Shown here piece after piece: positions 34,658-44,400 of a stretch of 64,000 nucleotides of DNA. The notes beneath the pieces are model-generated. The model had not been told where the DNA came from, searched no databases, and saw nothing but the letters and a program-made list of their open reading frames with translations. How positions within the stretch are numbered: position 1 is the stretch's first letter; each line of letters opens with the position of its first letter. Location of the stretch: assembly GCF_014636865.1 (NCBI RefSeq), contig NZ_BMER01000002.1, positions 120,282 to 184,281 of the forward strand, given 5' to 3'. Both the position numbers and the translations under genes were made by a program. The stretch is from Parapedobacter pyrenivorans (GTDB lineage: Bacteria > Bacteroidota > Bacteroidia > Sphingobacteriales > Sphingobacteriaceae).

Positions 34658-36859
34658 TCATTCTTCCTTGATCAATTTAATGGCCTTTTCAAGCACCTCG
34701 TCGCGTCCTTCTTTAATCCCCCGTATGGTAGGTTTCACCTCGATATCCGGCACAATACCCACCCGCTGCGTTTCCCCGCCGTCCGGATAGTAGATACCGA
34801 TGCCGCTGATTACCGTCCGGATACCGCCCGGCAGCATAATCGGCGATATATTGCCGTCGGCACCTGCCGTTGCCGAGCCCATCACGGTGGCATTGGGGTG
34901 TACCCGATAGGCCATGGCGTGGTATTCCGCCGAGCTCAACGACATTTCGTTGACTAAGATGACCACCTTGCCGTCGTATCGTTTGCCGTTTACGGCGCCT
35001 ACACTCGTCGGCGGATCCACTACAAAAAAGCCCGGCTGCTGTATGCTTCCCCTACTAATCGCCACAAACGGTATCGGATAGGGCATCAGGTACCCACTCA
35101 ATTGGTGGATGGGGAAATGCCGGGGATAATTACGTGCATCGATGATCAGTCCTTTCCGATTTTTCATCCGGTCCCAGTACAGTGGAAGGTCCTTTGCGTT
35201 AAACGAACCGTTGTTGATGTAGGCGATATCGTCGCCGATGATCTTGAAATCCATATCCTCCACATAGAATGGGTTGTTGAATTTCAGCTCACCGGGTTCA
35301 TAGGTATTCAACACCTTGGAGAACCGCCGGCCATCCCTTACCCCATCAATGCGGAGGGCCGAGTCGTTGCTGCGCAGTAGCATCGGGCCAATATCGCGCA
35401 GCTTCCGCGCGTAGTTGGAAGCCGGCGCATACTTCATCAGCTCTTTGGTACGATCGGCGATGCGTTTGCCATCAACAGCCGTGATCACATCGCCCACCTC
35501 CAGCCCCATGGCCTTGCCCCATACATCATGCCGATATCCAGTTACCACGGCCTGTTCTTCTACGAAGTGTACATCTACGGGCACATGCCGCTCGCCGAAG
35601 AACTTATCCAGTACCGGGTTGCCCCGTATCGTCGCGTGCGTATCGTGTACCCGGCCGATCAGTTCGAGCAATGCCAACATATAACCCTCCATATCGCTGA
35701 CGTCCGCAAATTTGGGCACAAACTCACCCAGCACATCCTTCCAATCTTCTTCGATGAGATTTTTATAGGGGAAAAAATATTGGATCATGTTCCAATACCG
35801 GTATAAGGCCAGCAGCCTCAGACCGTCGTCGGCCGGTTCCATCCGCTCATAGGCCGTCTCATTCTTGAATTCCGGATTCCGAACATTCGGCATCAAACCG
35901 ATGTAATAATGGCTATCGGTACGTTTGGCCTGCCGGATATCCGTTAGCAGGGTAGTCAGCGCCTCCGAAAAACCGGAAGTTGTAATCCAATCCAGGTCCG
36001 GTTGCAGCTTCGCATTCACGGACGGCTTGTCACCGCCCTTTTCTACCGGGCCCAGTTTTTGTATCCATTCCACCAGTGCTTCGTCCCTTTCCGCGTCGTT
36101 GCGGGCAGCCAGCACGGCTGGCATCACGCGGAACAGCTCGTAGTCCCAGTTTACATCTCCCTTAGCTATCGTGGGGTGGTGGTATTTCACAAAACCCCAT
36201 ACCAAGCCCAGCACCTTCAGGTCTTCCACCTGCTTCATGTTCAAATCGGGCAGGGTGATCGCAGACCCCGTGTCAAATGCCGTATCTCGCTTTGCTGCTG
36301 GTTTTTCCAGCGGTACTACCGTTGCGATATCCTTGCCATCGATGGTCACCTTCAGCCCATCCACCCATAGTTTACCCTTGCCAGCCAGCAACGCACCCAA
36401 CATGATCCGCTCCGTTCGCTCGGGAGCCATCGTTAGCGTAAACTCATAGCGTTTCCAATCGGTGGTACCCGAAATCCCTTCCTGCTGCATATTATTGAAC
36501 GCAATTTGCGGATCGATCCGCATCCACAAACCCGCATACCCTTCCACGTTTTCTGTCTTGATGTATCCGGAAAGCGTGATTTTCTTACCAGGATAATTCT
36601 CCGGAAGGACGAAAGTCCATGTGCCGAAGCTCGGTTGCTCCCCGATGAATTCGAGCACCGCCGAATAGTTTCCGCTCTTGGCTATGGTCGAGTCAAGCGA
36701 TCGCCGGTAGTCTTTGTTGCTGCTGCCCACCCACCCTATCGCGCTATCGGCAGCTACTTGTTCAAAATCGAAATTATAGTCAGGTTTTTGGGCCATGGAT
36801 TGGCAGGCCGCAGCTACTGTAGCAGCGAGCAGTAGCAAAAAGAAAGTGACTCTTCTCAT
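34658..36859 (-). CDS. S41 family peptidase (tail-specific protease-like), lipoprotein
   Basis: A 733-residue protein. The leader MRRVTFFLLLLAATVAAAC carries a possible lipobox (VAAAC, Cys19). An N-terminal sandwich domain (about 28-185: YNFDFEQVAADSAIGWVG ... KLWVDGLKVTIDG) precedes a helical part, a PDZ-like region (VWGKAMGLEVGDVITAVDGK) and the S41 catalytic domain (KGLIIDARNYPRH; VVILVNEMSLSSAEYHAMAY with the nucleophile Ser region; PDGGETQRVGIVPDIEVKP). S41 enzymes degrade or trim envelope proteins; this multi-domain form is common in Bacteroidota, with substrate unknown. It is a single gene. Its upstream region is duplicated at 60752-60844. Confidence 0.92.
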   Translation of the reverse strand: MRRVTFFLLLLAATVAAACQSMAQKPDYNFDFEQVAADSAIGWVGSSNKDYRRSLDSTIAKSGNYSAVLEFIGEQPSFGTWTFVLPENYPGKKITLSGYIKTENVEGYAGLWMRIDPQIAFNNMQQEGISGTTDWKRYEFTLTMAPERTERIMLGALLAGKGKLWVDGLKVTIDGKDIATVVPLEKPAAKRDTAFDTGSAITLPDLNMKQVEDLKVLGLVWGFVKYHHPTIAKGDVNWDYELFRVMPAVLAARNDAERDEALVEWIQKLGPVEKGGDKPSVNAKLQPDLDWITTSGFSEALTTLLTDIRQAKRTDSHYYIGLMPNVRNPEFKNETAYERMEPADDGLRLLALYRYWNMIQYFFPYKNLIEEDWKDVLGEFVPKFADVSDMEGYMLALLELIGRVHDTHATIRGNPVLDKFFGERHVPVDVHFVEEQAVVTGYRHDVWGKAMGLEVGDVITAVDGKRIADRTKELMKYAPASNYARKLRDIGPMLLRSNDSALRIDGVRDGRRFSKVLNTYEPGELKFNNPFYVEDMDFKIIGDDIAYINNGSFNAKDLPLYWDRMKNRKGLIIDARNYPRHFPIHQLSGYLMPYPIPFVAISRGSIQQPGFFVVDPPTSVGAVNGKRYDGKVVILVNEMSLSSAEYHAMAYRVHPNATVMGSATAGADGNISPIMLPGGIRTVISGIGIYYPDGGETQRVGIVPDIEVKPTIRGIKEGRDEVLEKAIKLIKEE

Positions 36860-36890
36860 GGTTTCGTCGGTGGGCTTTTACTGATGGTAC

Positions 36891-36945
36891 TGATTAGCTT
36901 TGTTTTGCAAGATAAAAAACATCGGCTTAACATGCAACTAAACTT
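36891..36945 (-). promoter_or_regulatory. Probable S41 promoter region, duplicated elsewhere in the window
   Basis: Minus strand: TTG (plus-strand CAA at 36935-36937), a 20-base spacer and TATCTTGC (36907-36914) give a partial match to the Bacteroidota promoter. These 55 bp are 54/55 identical to 60790-60844 before the CPBP gene, and the similarity continues at lower level to 36853, just inside the S41 start. Confidence 0.45.
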
Positions 36946-37032
36946 AAACCACCCCTATACGCGCTGCGATTTTAATTTCCGTTGAAACTTTTTGGTATAA
37001 GCTGCATCTAACACACCGAAGTACTTTTTATC

Positions 37033-37428
37033 ATGGCAAGCACCACATCGATTGTACACACCTACCTCCAACACCTTGCGCAACGAAATCTGGAAGAGAT
37101 CGTCGCGCTATTTGGCCCTGAAATAGACTGGTATATCCCAGGAGATGAAACCCGTGCCCCCTGGTTGGGAAAACGCAGTAGCCGAGCGGAGATCATTGCC
37201 TTCTTCGAACTGCTTTGGGCAAACACCAACCCGATTTCTGCTGATGTTCACCATATTTTCATCGATGGAAACCGGGCAGCGGTTACCGGCGAATTCGTTA
37301 CGGAAATGCGATCGACGGGAAAGCAGGTCGAATCGTTGTTTACTATTGAAATGACTATCGAAAACGGTTTTATCGTCAGGTACCGGTTGCTGGAAGACAG
37401 CCATGCCGTTTCAGAAGCCCTTGCTTAA
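37033..37428 (+). CDS. NTF2-like / SnoaL-type protein
   Basis: A 131-residue protein with the ketosteroid-isomerase-related NTF2 fold: an N-terminal helix (SIVHTYLQHLAQRNLEEIVALF), GPEIDWYIPGDETRAPWLGK, RAEIIAFFELLWANT and the strand pair VHHIFIDGNRAAVTGEFVTEM ... ESLFTIEMTIENGFIVRYRL. Such proteins bind or isomerize small hydrophobic molecules; no specific reaction can be assigned. It stands alone on the plus strand, diverging from the S41 gene by 173 bp and converging on the lipoprotein gene at 37483 with 54 bp between the stops. Confidence 0.9.
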   Translation: MASTTSIVHTYLQHLAQRNLEEIVALFGPEIDWYIPGDETRAPWLGKRSSRAEIIAFFELLWANTNPISADVHHIFIDGNRAAVTGEFVTEMRSTGKQVESLFTIEMTIENGFIVRYRLLEDSHAVSEALA

Positions 37429-37482
37429 CGTTCATCAATCCAATGGCATTAACCAACACCTCATCGTCGCTTCCTAAGCGGC

Positions 37483-38004
37483 CTAAAACGGTTGGTAACT
37501 ATCCCAGTCAAACAAGTTATAGTTATCGTGGTAGTCGACCACGAATTCCCCCCCCTTCCCACTGATCACATAGTTCTTTTCCCCAATACGTTCGCCAGCA
37601 CGGTAAAGTATTATCTTGGTCTGCATGGTCGACTCGGTCCCGTCTTTGGGTTGTATCCGTGCTCCATACCTCATGTAATATAATTCGTTAGTGGTCTTAT
37701 AGGTGGCGGCGCTGGGTACATCCGATTCTTTGGAGAAGTACCTCGTCGTCATCCTGGATTCATCGCCTTCGAGTACAGCGATGTCATCCCACACTGTTCC
37801 GTTAATCTCCGCGCTTAACACCTCTTTTCCCGCTACATTGATGTACATCTCCTGCGTAAAATCGTGGATTGCCCCTTCATTGACGACCACAACTTTATAT
37901 TGTTCAGCGTCCGCTGCCGGATCGGGTGTACCATCATCCTTCTTGCAGGAAACCAATACCAATGCAACTGCCAATCCGAATAAGGCTGTTTTTAGATTTT
38001 TCAT
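37483..38004 (-). CDS. Small lipoprotein of unknown function
   Basis: A 173-residue protein with a clear lipoprotein signal (MKNLKTALFGLAVALVLVSC, Cys20, followed by KKDD, an acidic stretch consistent with surface export in Bacteroidota). The mature part is predicted mostly beta (YKVVVVNEGAIHDFTQEMYI, TKIILYRAGERIGEKNYVIS, GGEFVVDYHDNYNLFDWD). I do not recognise a family. It follows the larger lipoprotein gene at 38066-39631 by 61 bp in the same direction, so the two may be cotranscribed. Confidence 0.82.
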   Translation of the reverse strand: MKNLKTALFGLAVALVLVSCKKDDGTPDPAADAEQYKVVVVNEGAIHDFTQEMYINVAGKEVLSAEINGTVWDDIAVLEGDESRMTTRYFSKESDVPSAATYKTTNELYYMRYGARIQPKDGTESTMQTKIILYRAGERIGEKNYVISGKGGEFVVDYHDNYNLFDWDSYQPF

Positions 38005-38065
38005 GATTCATTGTTTTGTGCAACGGTAAAACTACTTCTTTTTTTTATCAATCCTAATCGTTCCC

Positions 38066-39631
38066 TCATTTAACCCCAACAACCTTACCGTAGCGATCAT
38101 ACGCCACCACCAGAGTCGGTTTTCCCGAAACACAGGGAATGCGCGTTTTTGATTTACCGGGCACCACGGTGGTAAAATACGGCACCTCGGTCGCCATAGC
38201 AACGCCAGCCGGCTTTTCGGTATGGAACAACAGTACCTGTACGCTGTCTTTGCGCGGATTGCGATACACCATCCCGTCCGAATTACCCACGAACGCCACT
38301 GGCCGACTGTTGATCACGTGGTAATCCACGGCCCGCAGTCGATCGCTTTCGAAAGCATCCGCTTTCAATAACTGGTAACCATCCGGCGCTAGGTGCCGCA
38401 AATGCTTCAAATCATTTTGGTTGATGGTCAACGGGTCAATGCCGTATCGTTCCTTGAATAGCGCCGCCATCCATTTCTTTCCACTGGGCGTAGCCGTTTC
38501 CAGGATATGGTCCATACCCGCAAGAACGAATACCCTGGCTGATGGATCCTTCGCAAAGGTTTTTTGATACAGGTTTTCGGCCTGCCCCGCCTCCCGATTT
38601 TTCGTGTTGTCTGTGTTTTCGTAAGCCACGAGTTCAAAACCCAATTCGAGTGCCCTGTTCAACAACCGCCCGTACTGTTGTTCACGCGTATAAAAGCCTG
38701 TTTCAAGGTCAATGCGGCGCGTCCTGTTCACGGCTTCCTCCTGCTTCGGATCCAACGCCTCCAATGCGAGGTAGCGGTAGCCCGCTATATGCAACGCATC
38801 CAGCAGCTCGTAGACCAGCAACCGGTGGTTGGGATAAAAGTGATTCTCATTGATCATCACCAATTGGCGTTTCCGTGCTTCCGCGACAATCGTATCGAGC
38901 GCGTCATTCCCGTGTACCGATGGCGTGCTAGCTAACACATGCCGAACCACCGAGTCGCCCATCATATTGCGCTCCAGCATCGCCAATGCCTGCCGGTACG
39001 CCGCATTATCCCCCAAAAACGATGCATAAGTAAGCTCCAGCTGCAGCTTGCTCCACCGGTCCTGATCGGACCACGTGGGGTATTGCGCCACATTGTTCAG
39101 CACGTGGTAATGTTTATTGGTGTTTACACCGGTGACGGAAAATATCGGCATAAATTGCCCAGCCGATAACGTGTCAAATCCGATACGGCTCCAGATGCTA
39201 GCCAAATCCTTGTCCGCGGAGGTCATCTCCGCATCCTCCGAAAGCCCAATTAGGCGAAACCGTCGCCCATTCACGCAGGTATCGTCGTGAAAGATCGCGT
39301 CATCGGTCGTAGGGTCTGCGCCGTTGCAGGTATCGTTTACCGTTATCGCAAAAGCATAAAAAGGCGGTGCTTCGGTACTGCCCCACAGCAACACGCTATC
39401 GCCCGGTGCCAAGCGCAGATCCCGCACCCTGCGGCGCAGTTTTTTCACATCGCGCACAAACGTCACGTCCCCGAATGACGGCACAAACAAAGAAAGCGAG
39501 TCGTTGTACACCACATTTTCATACAAGGGCAAGTAGCTGTTATTCGCATAATAACGGCTAATCCGAGTCGATTGGCAAGCTGAAAATACGATGGCAAACC
39601 CCGCAAAGCCTAAAAAGAAATTCCGATTCAT
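38066..39631 (-). CDS. Lipoprotein with an EreA/ChaN/TraB-like domain
   Basis: A 521-residue protein with a lipoprotein signal (FAIVFSAC, Cys19). Residues 1-240 match nothing I recognise. From about residue 255 the sequence LVMINENHFYPNHRLLVYEL, YRYLALEAL, YGRLLNRALELGFELVAYE and VFVLAGMDHILE follows the erythromycin-esterase/ChaN/TraB superfamily pattern: Glu-x-His at the first strand, Glu in the second and a late His. The family binds metal or haem, or hydrolyses esters or peptides; the activity here is unknown. A perfect 9-bp inverted repeat sits five bases before its ATG. A decayed, internally deleted copy lies at 60845-61140. Confidence 0.78.
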   Translation of the reverse strand: MNRNFFLGFAGFAIVFSACQSTRISRYYANNSYLPLYENVVYNDSLSLFVPSFGDVTFVRDVKKLRRRVRDLRLAPGDSVLLWGSTEAPPFYAFAITVNDTCNGADPTTDDAIFHDDTCVNGRRFRLIGLSEDAEMTSADKDLASIWSRIGFDTLSAGQFMPIFSVTGVNTNKHYHVLNNVAQYPTWSDQDRWSKLQLELTYASFLGDNAAYRQALAMLERNMMGDSVVRHVLASTPSVHGNDALDTIVAEARKRQLVMINENHFYPNHRLLVYELLDALHIAGYRYLALEALDPKQEEAVNRTRRIDLETGFYTREQQYGRLLNRALELGFELVAYENTDNTKNREAGQAENLYQKTFAKDPSARVFVLAGMDHILETATPSGKKWMAALFKERYGIDPLTINQNDLKHLRHLAPDGYQLLKADAFESDRLRAVDYHVINSRPVAFVGNSDGMVYRNPRKDSVQVLLFHTEKPAGVAMATEVPYFTTVVPGKSKTRIPCVSGKPTLVVAYDRYGKVVGVK

Positions 39632-39635
39632 TGCA

Positions 39636-39658
39636 TCAAAACTAATAATTTAGTTTTG
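39636..39658. promoter_or_regulatory. Perfect 9-bp inverted repeat before the EreA/ChaN-like gene
   Basis: CAAAACTAA-taat-TTAGTTTTG spans 39637-39658, ending five bases before the ATG at 39631. Each arm contains TAGTTTTG, a match to the -7 consensus TAnnTTTG, one on each strand. It could be a promoter for a nearly leaderless transcript, an operator, or a hairpin at the ribosome-binding region. Confidence 0.45.
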
Positions 39659-39781
39659 AAAATACAACTGCCGGCGCATCGAATCGCTTACTATAAGCAA
39701 CTGATACGGTTACCGGTCCCAGCTTAAAATGATCGCTGTCAAAGCAGGGAAATTAAAAAATTACACAGGACGATAACAAAC

Positions 39782-39811
39782 GGACTGGGGCGCCGCGTAG
39801 CGCCCCAGTCC
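39782..39811 (-). terminator. Strong hairpin terminator after the SusC/SusD locus
   Basis: A perfect 12-bp stem, GGACTGGGGCGC and GCGCCCCAGTCC around a 6-base loop, lies 29 bp beyond the susD stop at 39841. On the minus strand it is followed by GTTTGTTATC, a modest U-rich tail. It probably ends the long AraC-locus transcript. Confidence 0.75.
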
Positions 39812-39840
39812 ATCGTCGTCTTATTAACCCCACGCATCCA

Positions 39841-41397
39841 TTAGTAACCCGGATTCTGTGGGGTAAGGTTCGGATTATCCTGCATTTCCAATGTCGGTAA
39901 CGGAAGCAATAAATGCTGTTCCTTCAACGGCTGATTGGAGCTCAGGTTAATGTGGCCTATAAAATCATCAAAAGCGCCTGTACGATCATTAAGTACTTTC
40001 CGCAGACGAACCATATCAAACCAGGTAATGCCTTCGTAACACAACTCGTGCCAGCGTTCTTTCCAAACGGCCAGCCTGAAGGATTCTTTAGAAAAGGAGC
40101 TTTGCACGGGCAATTCAAGTTGAGCGCGGTCCGTTACCCGTTTCAGCGCATCGTACGCAGGAGCCGTTGGTCCGCCCACCTCGTTCGTTGCCTCGGCAAA
40201 GGCCAGGAGCACTTCAGCAAACCTTATCTGATGGATATTCAAATCGTCTACACCGGTTCCCGGGCTTCCCGGACGCCCATTGGCCACCTGATTAAAGAAT
40301 TTAAAAATATACGCGCCCCCTAGGTCAAACAGTGGGCCGGAACCGTTGGTATAGTAATCCGAATAGAAAAAGCCAACCCGGTTTTGCCGTCTTAAGTCAT
40401 TTTCGGCAAACGAGTTGTAAAAACTTTGCGTCGGAACCGTCGTTCCTACCCCGGTATTGGTCACGGCTACCGGTTTGAAGTTCGGCCGGGTATAGAGACC
40501 CTGTAGGTTCGGCACCACACTTCCATGGAACTGGATCATGAAAATCTGCTCCACGACGTTTTTCTTCGCGGGATCCCGGAATGCCGCATAATCAGGAAAT
40601 AGGTTGAGTGTCCCCGGATTTGAAGCGGCAAATGCAATCACTTCCCCGGCCTTTTCCGCCGCTTTCGCATAGTATTCACTCCCTTTATTCAAGGGATAAC
40701 CGGCCATGGTGAGGTATACAAAAGCAAGCTGCGATTTAATGGCTGCAAGTGAGACCCTTCCGGAGCCAACCATCCAGGGTAGTCCAGCTGCTTCTGCCTT
40801 AGTAAGGTCGCTGACGATCAAGTCATAGACTGCCGCTACAGGCGTCCGCTGCGGGAAAAAATCTTCCGACGCCGCGTTCTGCGGCAGCGTGATCAGCGGA
40901 ATATCACCCCACAACCGAACGGCATAAAAATAAGCCCAGGCGCGGAGAAAATACGCCTCGGCCAATACGTTCGCCCGGGCGTCTTCGTCCATTGGATTGA
41001 TATTCGGAACATTGGCTATAACCAGGTTCGCCTGTGCGATCACCCGATAAAGTCCGTCCCACCAGTTGATGATATGTCTATTATTTCCATCATGGACCAG
41101 CGAATACAAGTTATTTAAACTCGCATTCTCCGCACTTTCGGTTGTTGATGTTCCGGTTAGGGCTTCGAGCAGCTGCCAATTTGCCGAAAAAGACCCGGCA
41201 TTATTACCGAGAAATCGGGTTTCGGCATAGACCGCAGCAATAGCAGACTCGGCATGTTCCGGGATGGAAAAGAAACTATTCGGAGACAGGTTGGTGGGAT
41301 CCTGTTCCTCAAGGAAACTAGAACACCCCACAAACGAAAAGCATAATACAACAAACAGCGGAATGGATGTTATGTATTTTTTTGGGTACGGTTTCAT
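39841..41397 (-). CDS. SusD/RagB family lipoprotein (AraC locus)
   Basis: A 518-residue protein from the ATG giving MKPYPKKYITSIPLFVVLCF and then SFVGC, a lipoprotein signal; the frame opens six codons earlier. SusD traits: GLYRVIAQANLVIANVPNI, AYFLRAWAYFYAVRLWGDI, QIRFAEVLLAFAEATNEVGG, WKERWHELCYEGITWFDMVR and LLPLPTLEMQDNPNLTPQNPGY. It presumably binds the substrate of the AraC-controlled locus at the surface. It is the last gene, 39 bp after susC, and a strong hairpin terminator follows it. Confidence 0.95.
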   Translation of the reverse strand: MKPYPKKYITSIPLFVVLCFSFVGCSSFLEEQDPTNLSPNSFFSIPEHAESAIAAVYAETRFLGNNAGSFSANWQLLEALTGTSTTESAENASLNNLYSLVHDGNNRHIINWWDGLYRVIAQANLVIANVPNINPMDEDARANVLAEAYFLRAWAYFYAVRLWGDIPLITLPQNAASEDFFPQRTPVAAVYDLIVSDLTKAEAAGLPWMVGSGRVSLAAIKSQLAFVYLTMAGYPLNKGSEYYAKAAEKAGEVIAFAASNPGTLNLFPDYAAFRDPAKKNVVEQIFMIQFHGSVVPNLQGLYTRPNFKPVAVTNTGVGTTVPTQSFYNSFAENDLRRQNRVGFFYSDYYTNGSGPLFDLGGAYIFKFFNQVANGRPGSPGTGVDDLNIHQIRFAEVLLAFAEATNEVGGPTAPAYDALKRVTDRAQLELPVQSSFSKESFRLAVWKERWHELCYEGITWFDMVRLRKVLNDRTGAFDDFIGHINLSSNQPLKEQHLLLPLPTLEMQDNPNLTPQNPGY

Positions 41398-41436
41398 AAT
41401 ACGATCATTAAACATGTACGACTATTCAACGCCTCC

Positions 41437-44400
41437 TTAGAGACTGATGTTAATTCCAAGTAAATAAGTAGTGGGCTTGGGGTACGCATGGTACGTCAAC
41501 CCCTGGGAAAACGCGCCAGCCCCGAATCCTGTACCCACGGTTTCGGGGTCACCGTTTACTTCGTCGCTCACCACGAGAAAGAAATTCTGTACCGATGAGT
41601 AGATACGCAATTGGCTGATTCCCCAGCGATTGGTAAGGGTTTGAGGTACCGAATAACTCAATGCCAAATTGCGACCCCGGATAAACGAACCGTCTTTTAA
41701 CCAATGGGTATCTTCATTGATTACGTATCCCGCCCGGGTATCCCGCAATTCCGGGATGACCGATTCCTGGTTTTCCGGTGTCCAGGCATTCAATACAGTC
41801 CGGTAACTGTTCGCCAGCGAAACCCGATCCTCACTAGACCCCGTACTTAATTCAAAAACATCGTTACCATAAGAATATTGAAGGTCAAGTGTCACCCCCC
41901 AGTTTTTATAACGGAATTCGTTGACCAGTGCACCCCACCCGTCCGGACTTCCGTTTCCGAGAATCATTCGATCGGCATTTGTTATCGCATAGTCGCCATT
42001 CACATCCCGGTATTTGATGTCGCCCGGCATAATCGGTAATCCATTCCGATAGCTTGCAAATTTAGCGGCTTCTGAGCGTTCGGCTTCACTCCAGATACCC
42101 TCACGCACCAAGCCATAAAATGAGCCCACAGGCTCACCTTCGCGGATAATGTTTGTAGGATTAATAAATACTACACCACCCACGCCAATAATATCAGATG
42201 GTGTAGCCAACGTGAGCACCTTGTTACGGTTCATCGAAATATTGAATGTCGTGCGCCACGAAAACTGTGGCGTTTCCACGTTCGATGTATTCAAGGTGAG
42301 CTCTAGCCCCTTGTTTTCCATGGAGCCTACATTACGTCGGATCGTTGCATAGCCACTGCTCCTTGGCACCGGTGCATCCAACAGCATGTCGGTTGTCTTC
42401 CGATAGTAGAGATCCCCTTCCAATGACACCCTGTTGTTCCACAATCCCAGCTCAAACCCCACATCACTTTGCGTTGTACGCTCCCACCGGAGGTCCGGGT
42501 TGGCTAGCCTGCCAATGCCCGTTCCGCCTACGCGCTGATCGCCGATTACGGCTACATATCCCGAGTTGAGTAAGGACAACGACGTGTAGGGAGGAATTTC
42601 AGAGTTGCCGGTAACCCCAAAGCTTGCTCTCAGTTTCAAGTTAGAAACTGTCTCACTCGCTTTCAGGAAATCTTCTTCCGAAACGCGCCAGGCAGCCGCA
42701 GCGGAAGGAAAAAAGGCATACTTATAGTTATCGCCAAATTTGGATGATCCATCCATCCTGCCGGTCACGGTAAACAAGTATTTGCGGAGTAAGCTGTAGT
42801 TAACCCGTCCGAAGTAAGAATTAAACGAAAACCGGGAAGCACCAGATCCGTACACCGGATTGTTGCTGCCCGCACCGATATTATTAAATCCAAAGTAGTC
42901 ACTTGGGAAATTCTGCACACTCACGTTTATACCGAATGCATTAGACTCCTGCCAAGACATGCCCAGCAACGCATCGAGTGAATGCCGTTCAGAAAAATCC
43001 TTTTTGTAAGTAAAGAAATTATCCAGCGACCAGAAATTTGTCCGGCCGTTATTTACGGAAGCCGTTCCCTGTTCGCCCATCAACGATAGACCACGGCTTG
43101 AAGAAGCATTCACCTCCTGGGTAATATTGGACGAACCGAATTCCGTCCGCATTTCGAGACCATCCCACAATTTGATGTTCGAGTATAGGTTGCCCAGTGC
43201 AGTTTGGGTGTTCAGGATGTACCTCCGCTCATATAAATACTGAAGCGGGTTCAAAATCGTCTCTGCATAGGGGTAATCCCGGTTTGCGGTCCACGAACCG
43301 TCGGGGTATTTTACGGGCAGAAATGGAAGCGCCTCAGCGATCGTACGGATCGGCAGGTAATCCTGGTCGACCCGGTTTTCGGTTTGATAGTTATAGGTCA
43401 GTGTACCACCCACCCTTAGCCAGTCAAGAATCTGGTCATCGAACGTTATGCGGCCATTGTACCGTTTCATGTAGGATGTTTTGATCAGGCCCTGATCGTC
43501 GCGGAGACCAAGTGACACCGAATACGCCCGGTCACCGTCGCTGCCCGTAAAGCCCAGTTGGTGGTTTTGCGATACCCGGCTTTGTGTCGCTTCCTTCATC
43601 CAGTCCGTGTCATACAACGGGTTACCGGCTTGGTCAAACAAGCGCGGATCGGTCCGGTTCAGTGCCGGATTTCTCAACTCATACTTACCGTCGGCCCATC
43701 CGTCGGGGTCATATTTCGCGATATTCCGGTATGCGATATCTTCCACCATCAAATACTCCCGTGCATTGAGGTATTCAGGCGTATTGGGGCCTATCGTTGG
43801 TACCGTCAGGCCCACATCGTAATTCACCTCGCGTACGCCCGCTTTCCCCCTTTTTGTGGTTACTAGCACCACACCATTAGCACCCCTGGCACCGTAGATA
43901 GCGGTGGATGACGCATCCTTCAGGACTTCGACCGATACAATATCTGCCGGATTCAGGAAATCCATGCTTCCCGCCATCACCCCGTCAATCACAAAAAGTG
44001 GATCGTTCGCACTATTGATCGAGCTAAATCCCCTCACCCGCACATTCGTTTTCCCCCCAGGTCTGCCCGAGTTGATATTCACCTGGACACCCGACACCCG
44101 GCCGGCCAACATCTCGTTCAGGGAAGCCGCAGGGCGGGATTTCAACGTAGTTTCACTAACCGAACCGACAGACCCTGTGAGATCCGACTTCCGTTGTGTG
44201 CCGTATCCAATCACCACCACCTGGTCCAGCGAAGTTGTCGATTTTCGCAATCTGATCTCAAGCCCGCCCCGGTTATCCAAGACTACATCCTGTGATTCGT
44301 AGCCCACATAAGTAAACCGTAATGTTGCGTTACCCTGCGCCGTCACCCGGAAATTCCCTTCACTATCCGTTGTGGCCGTCTGCGTTTGGCCCACCACCGA

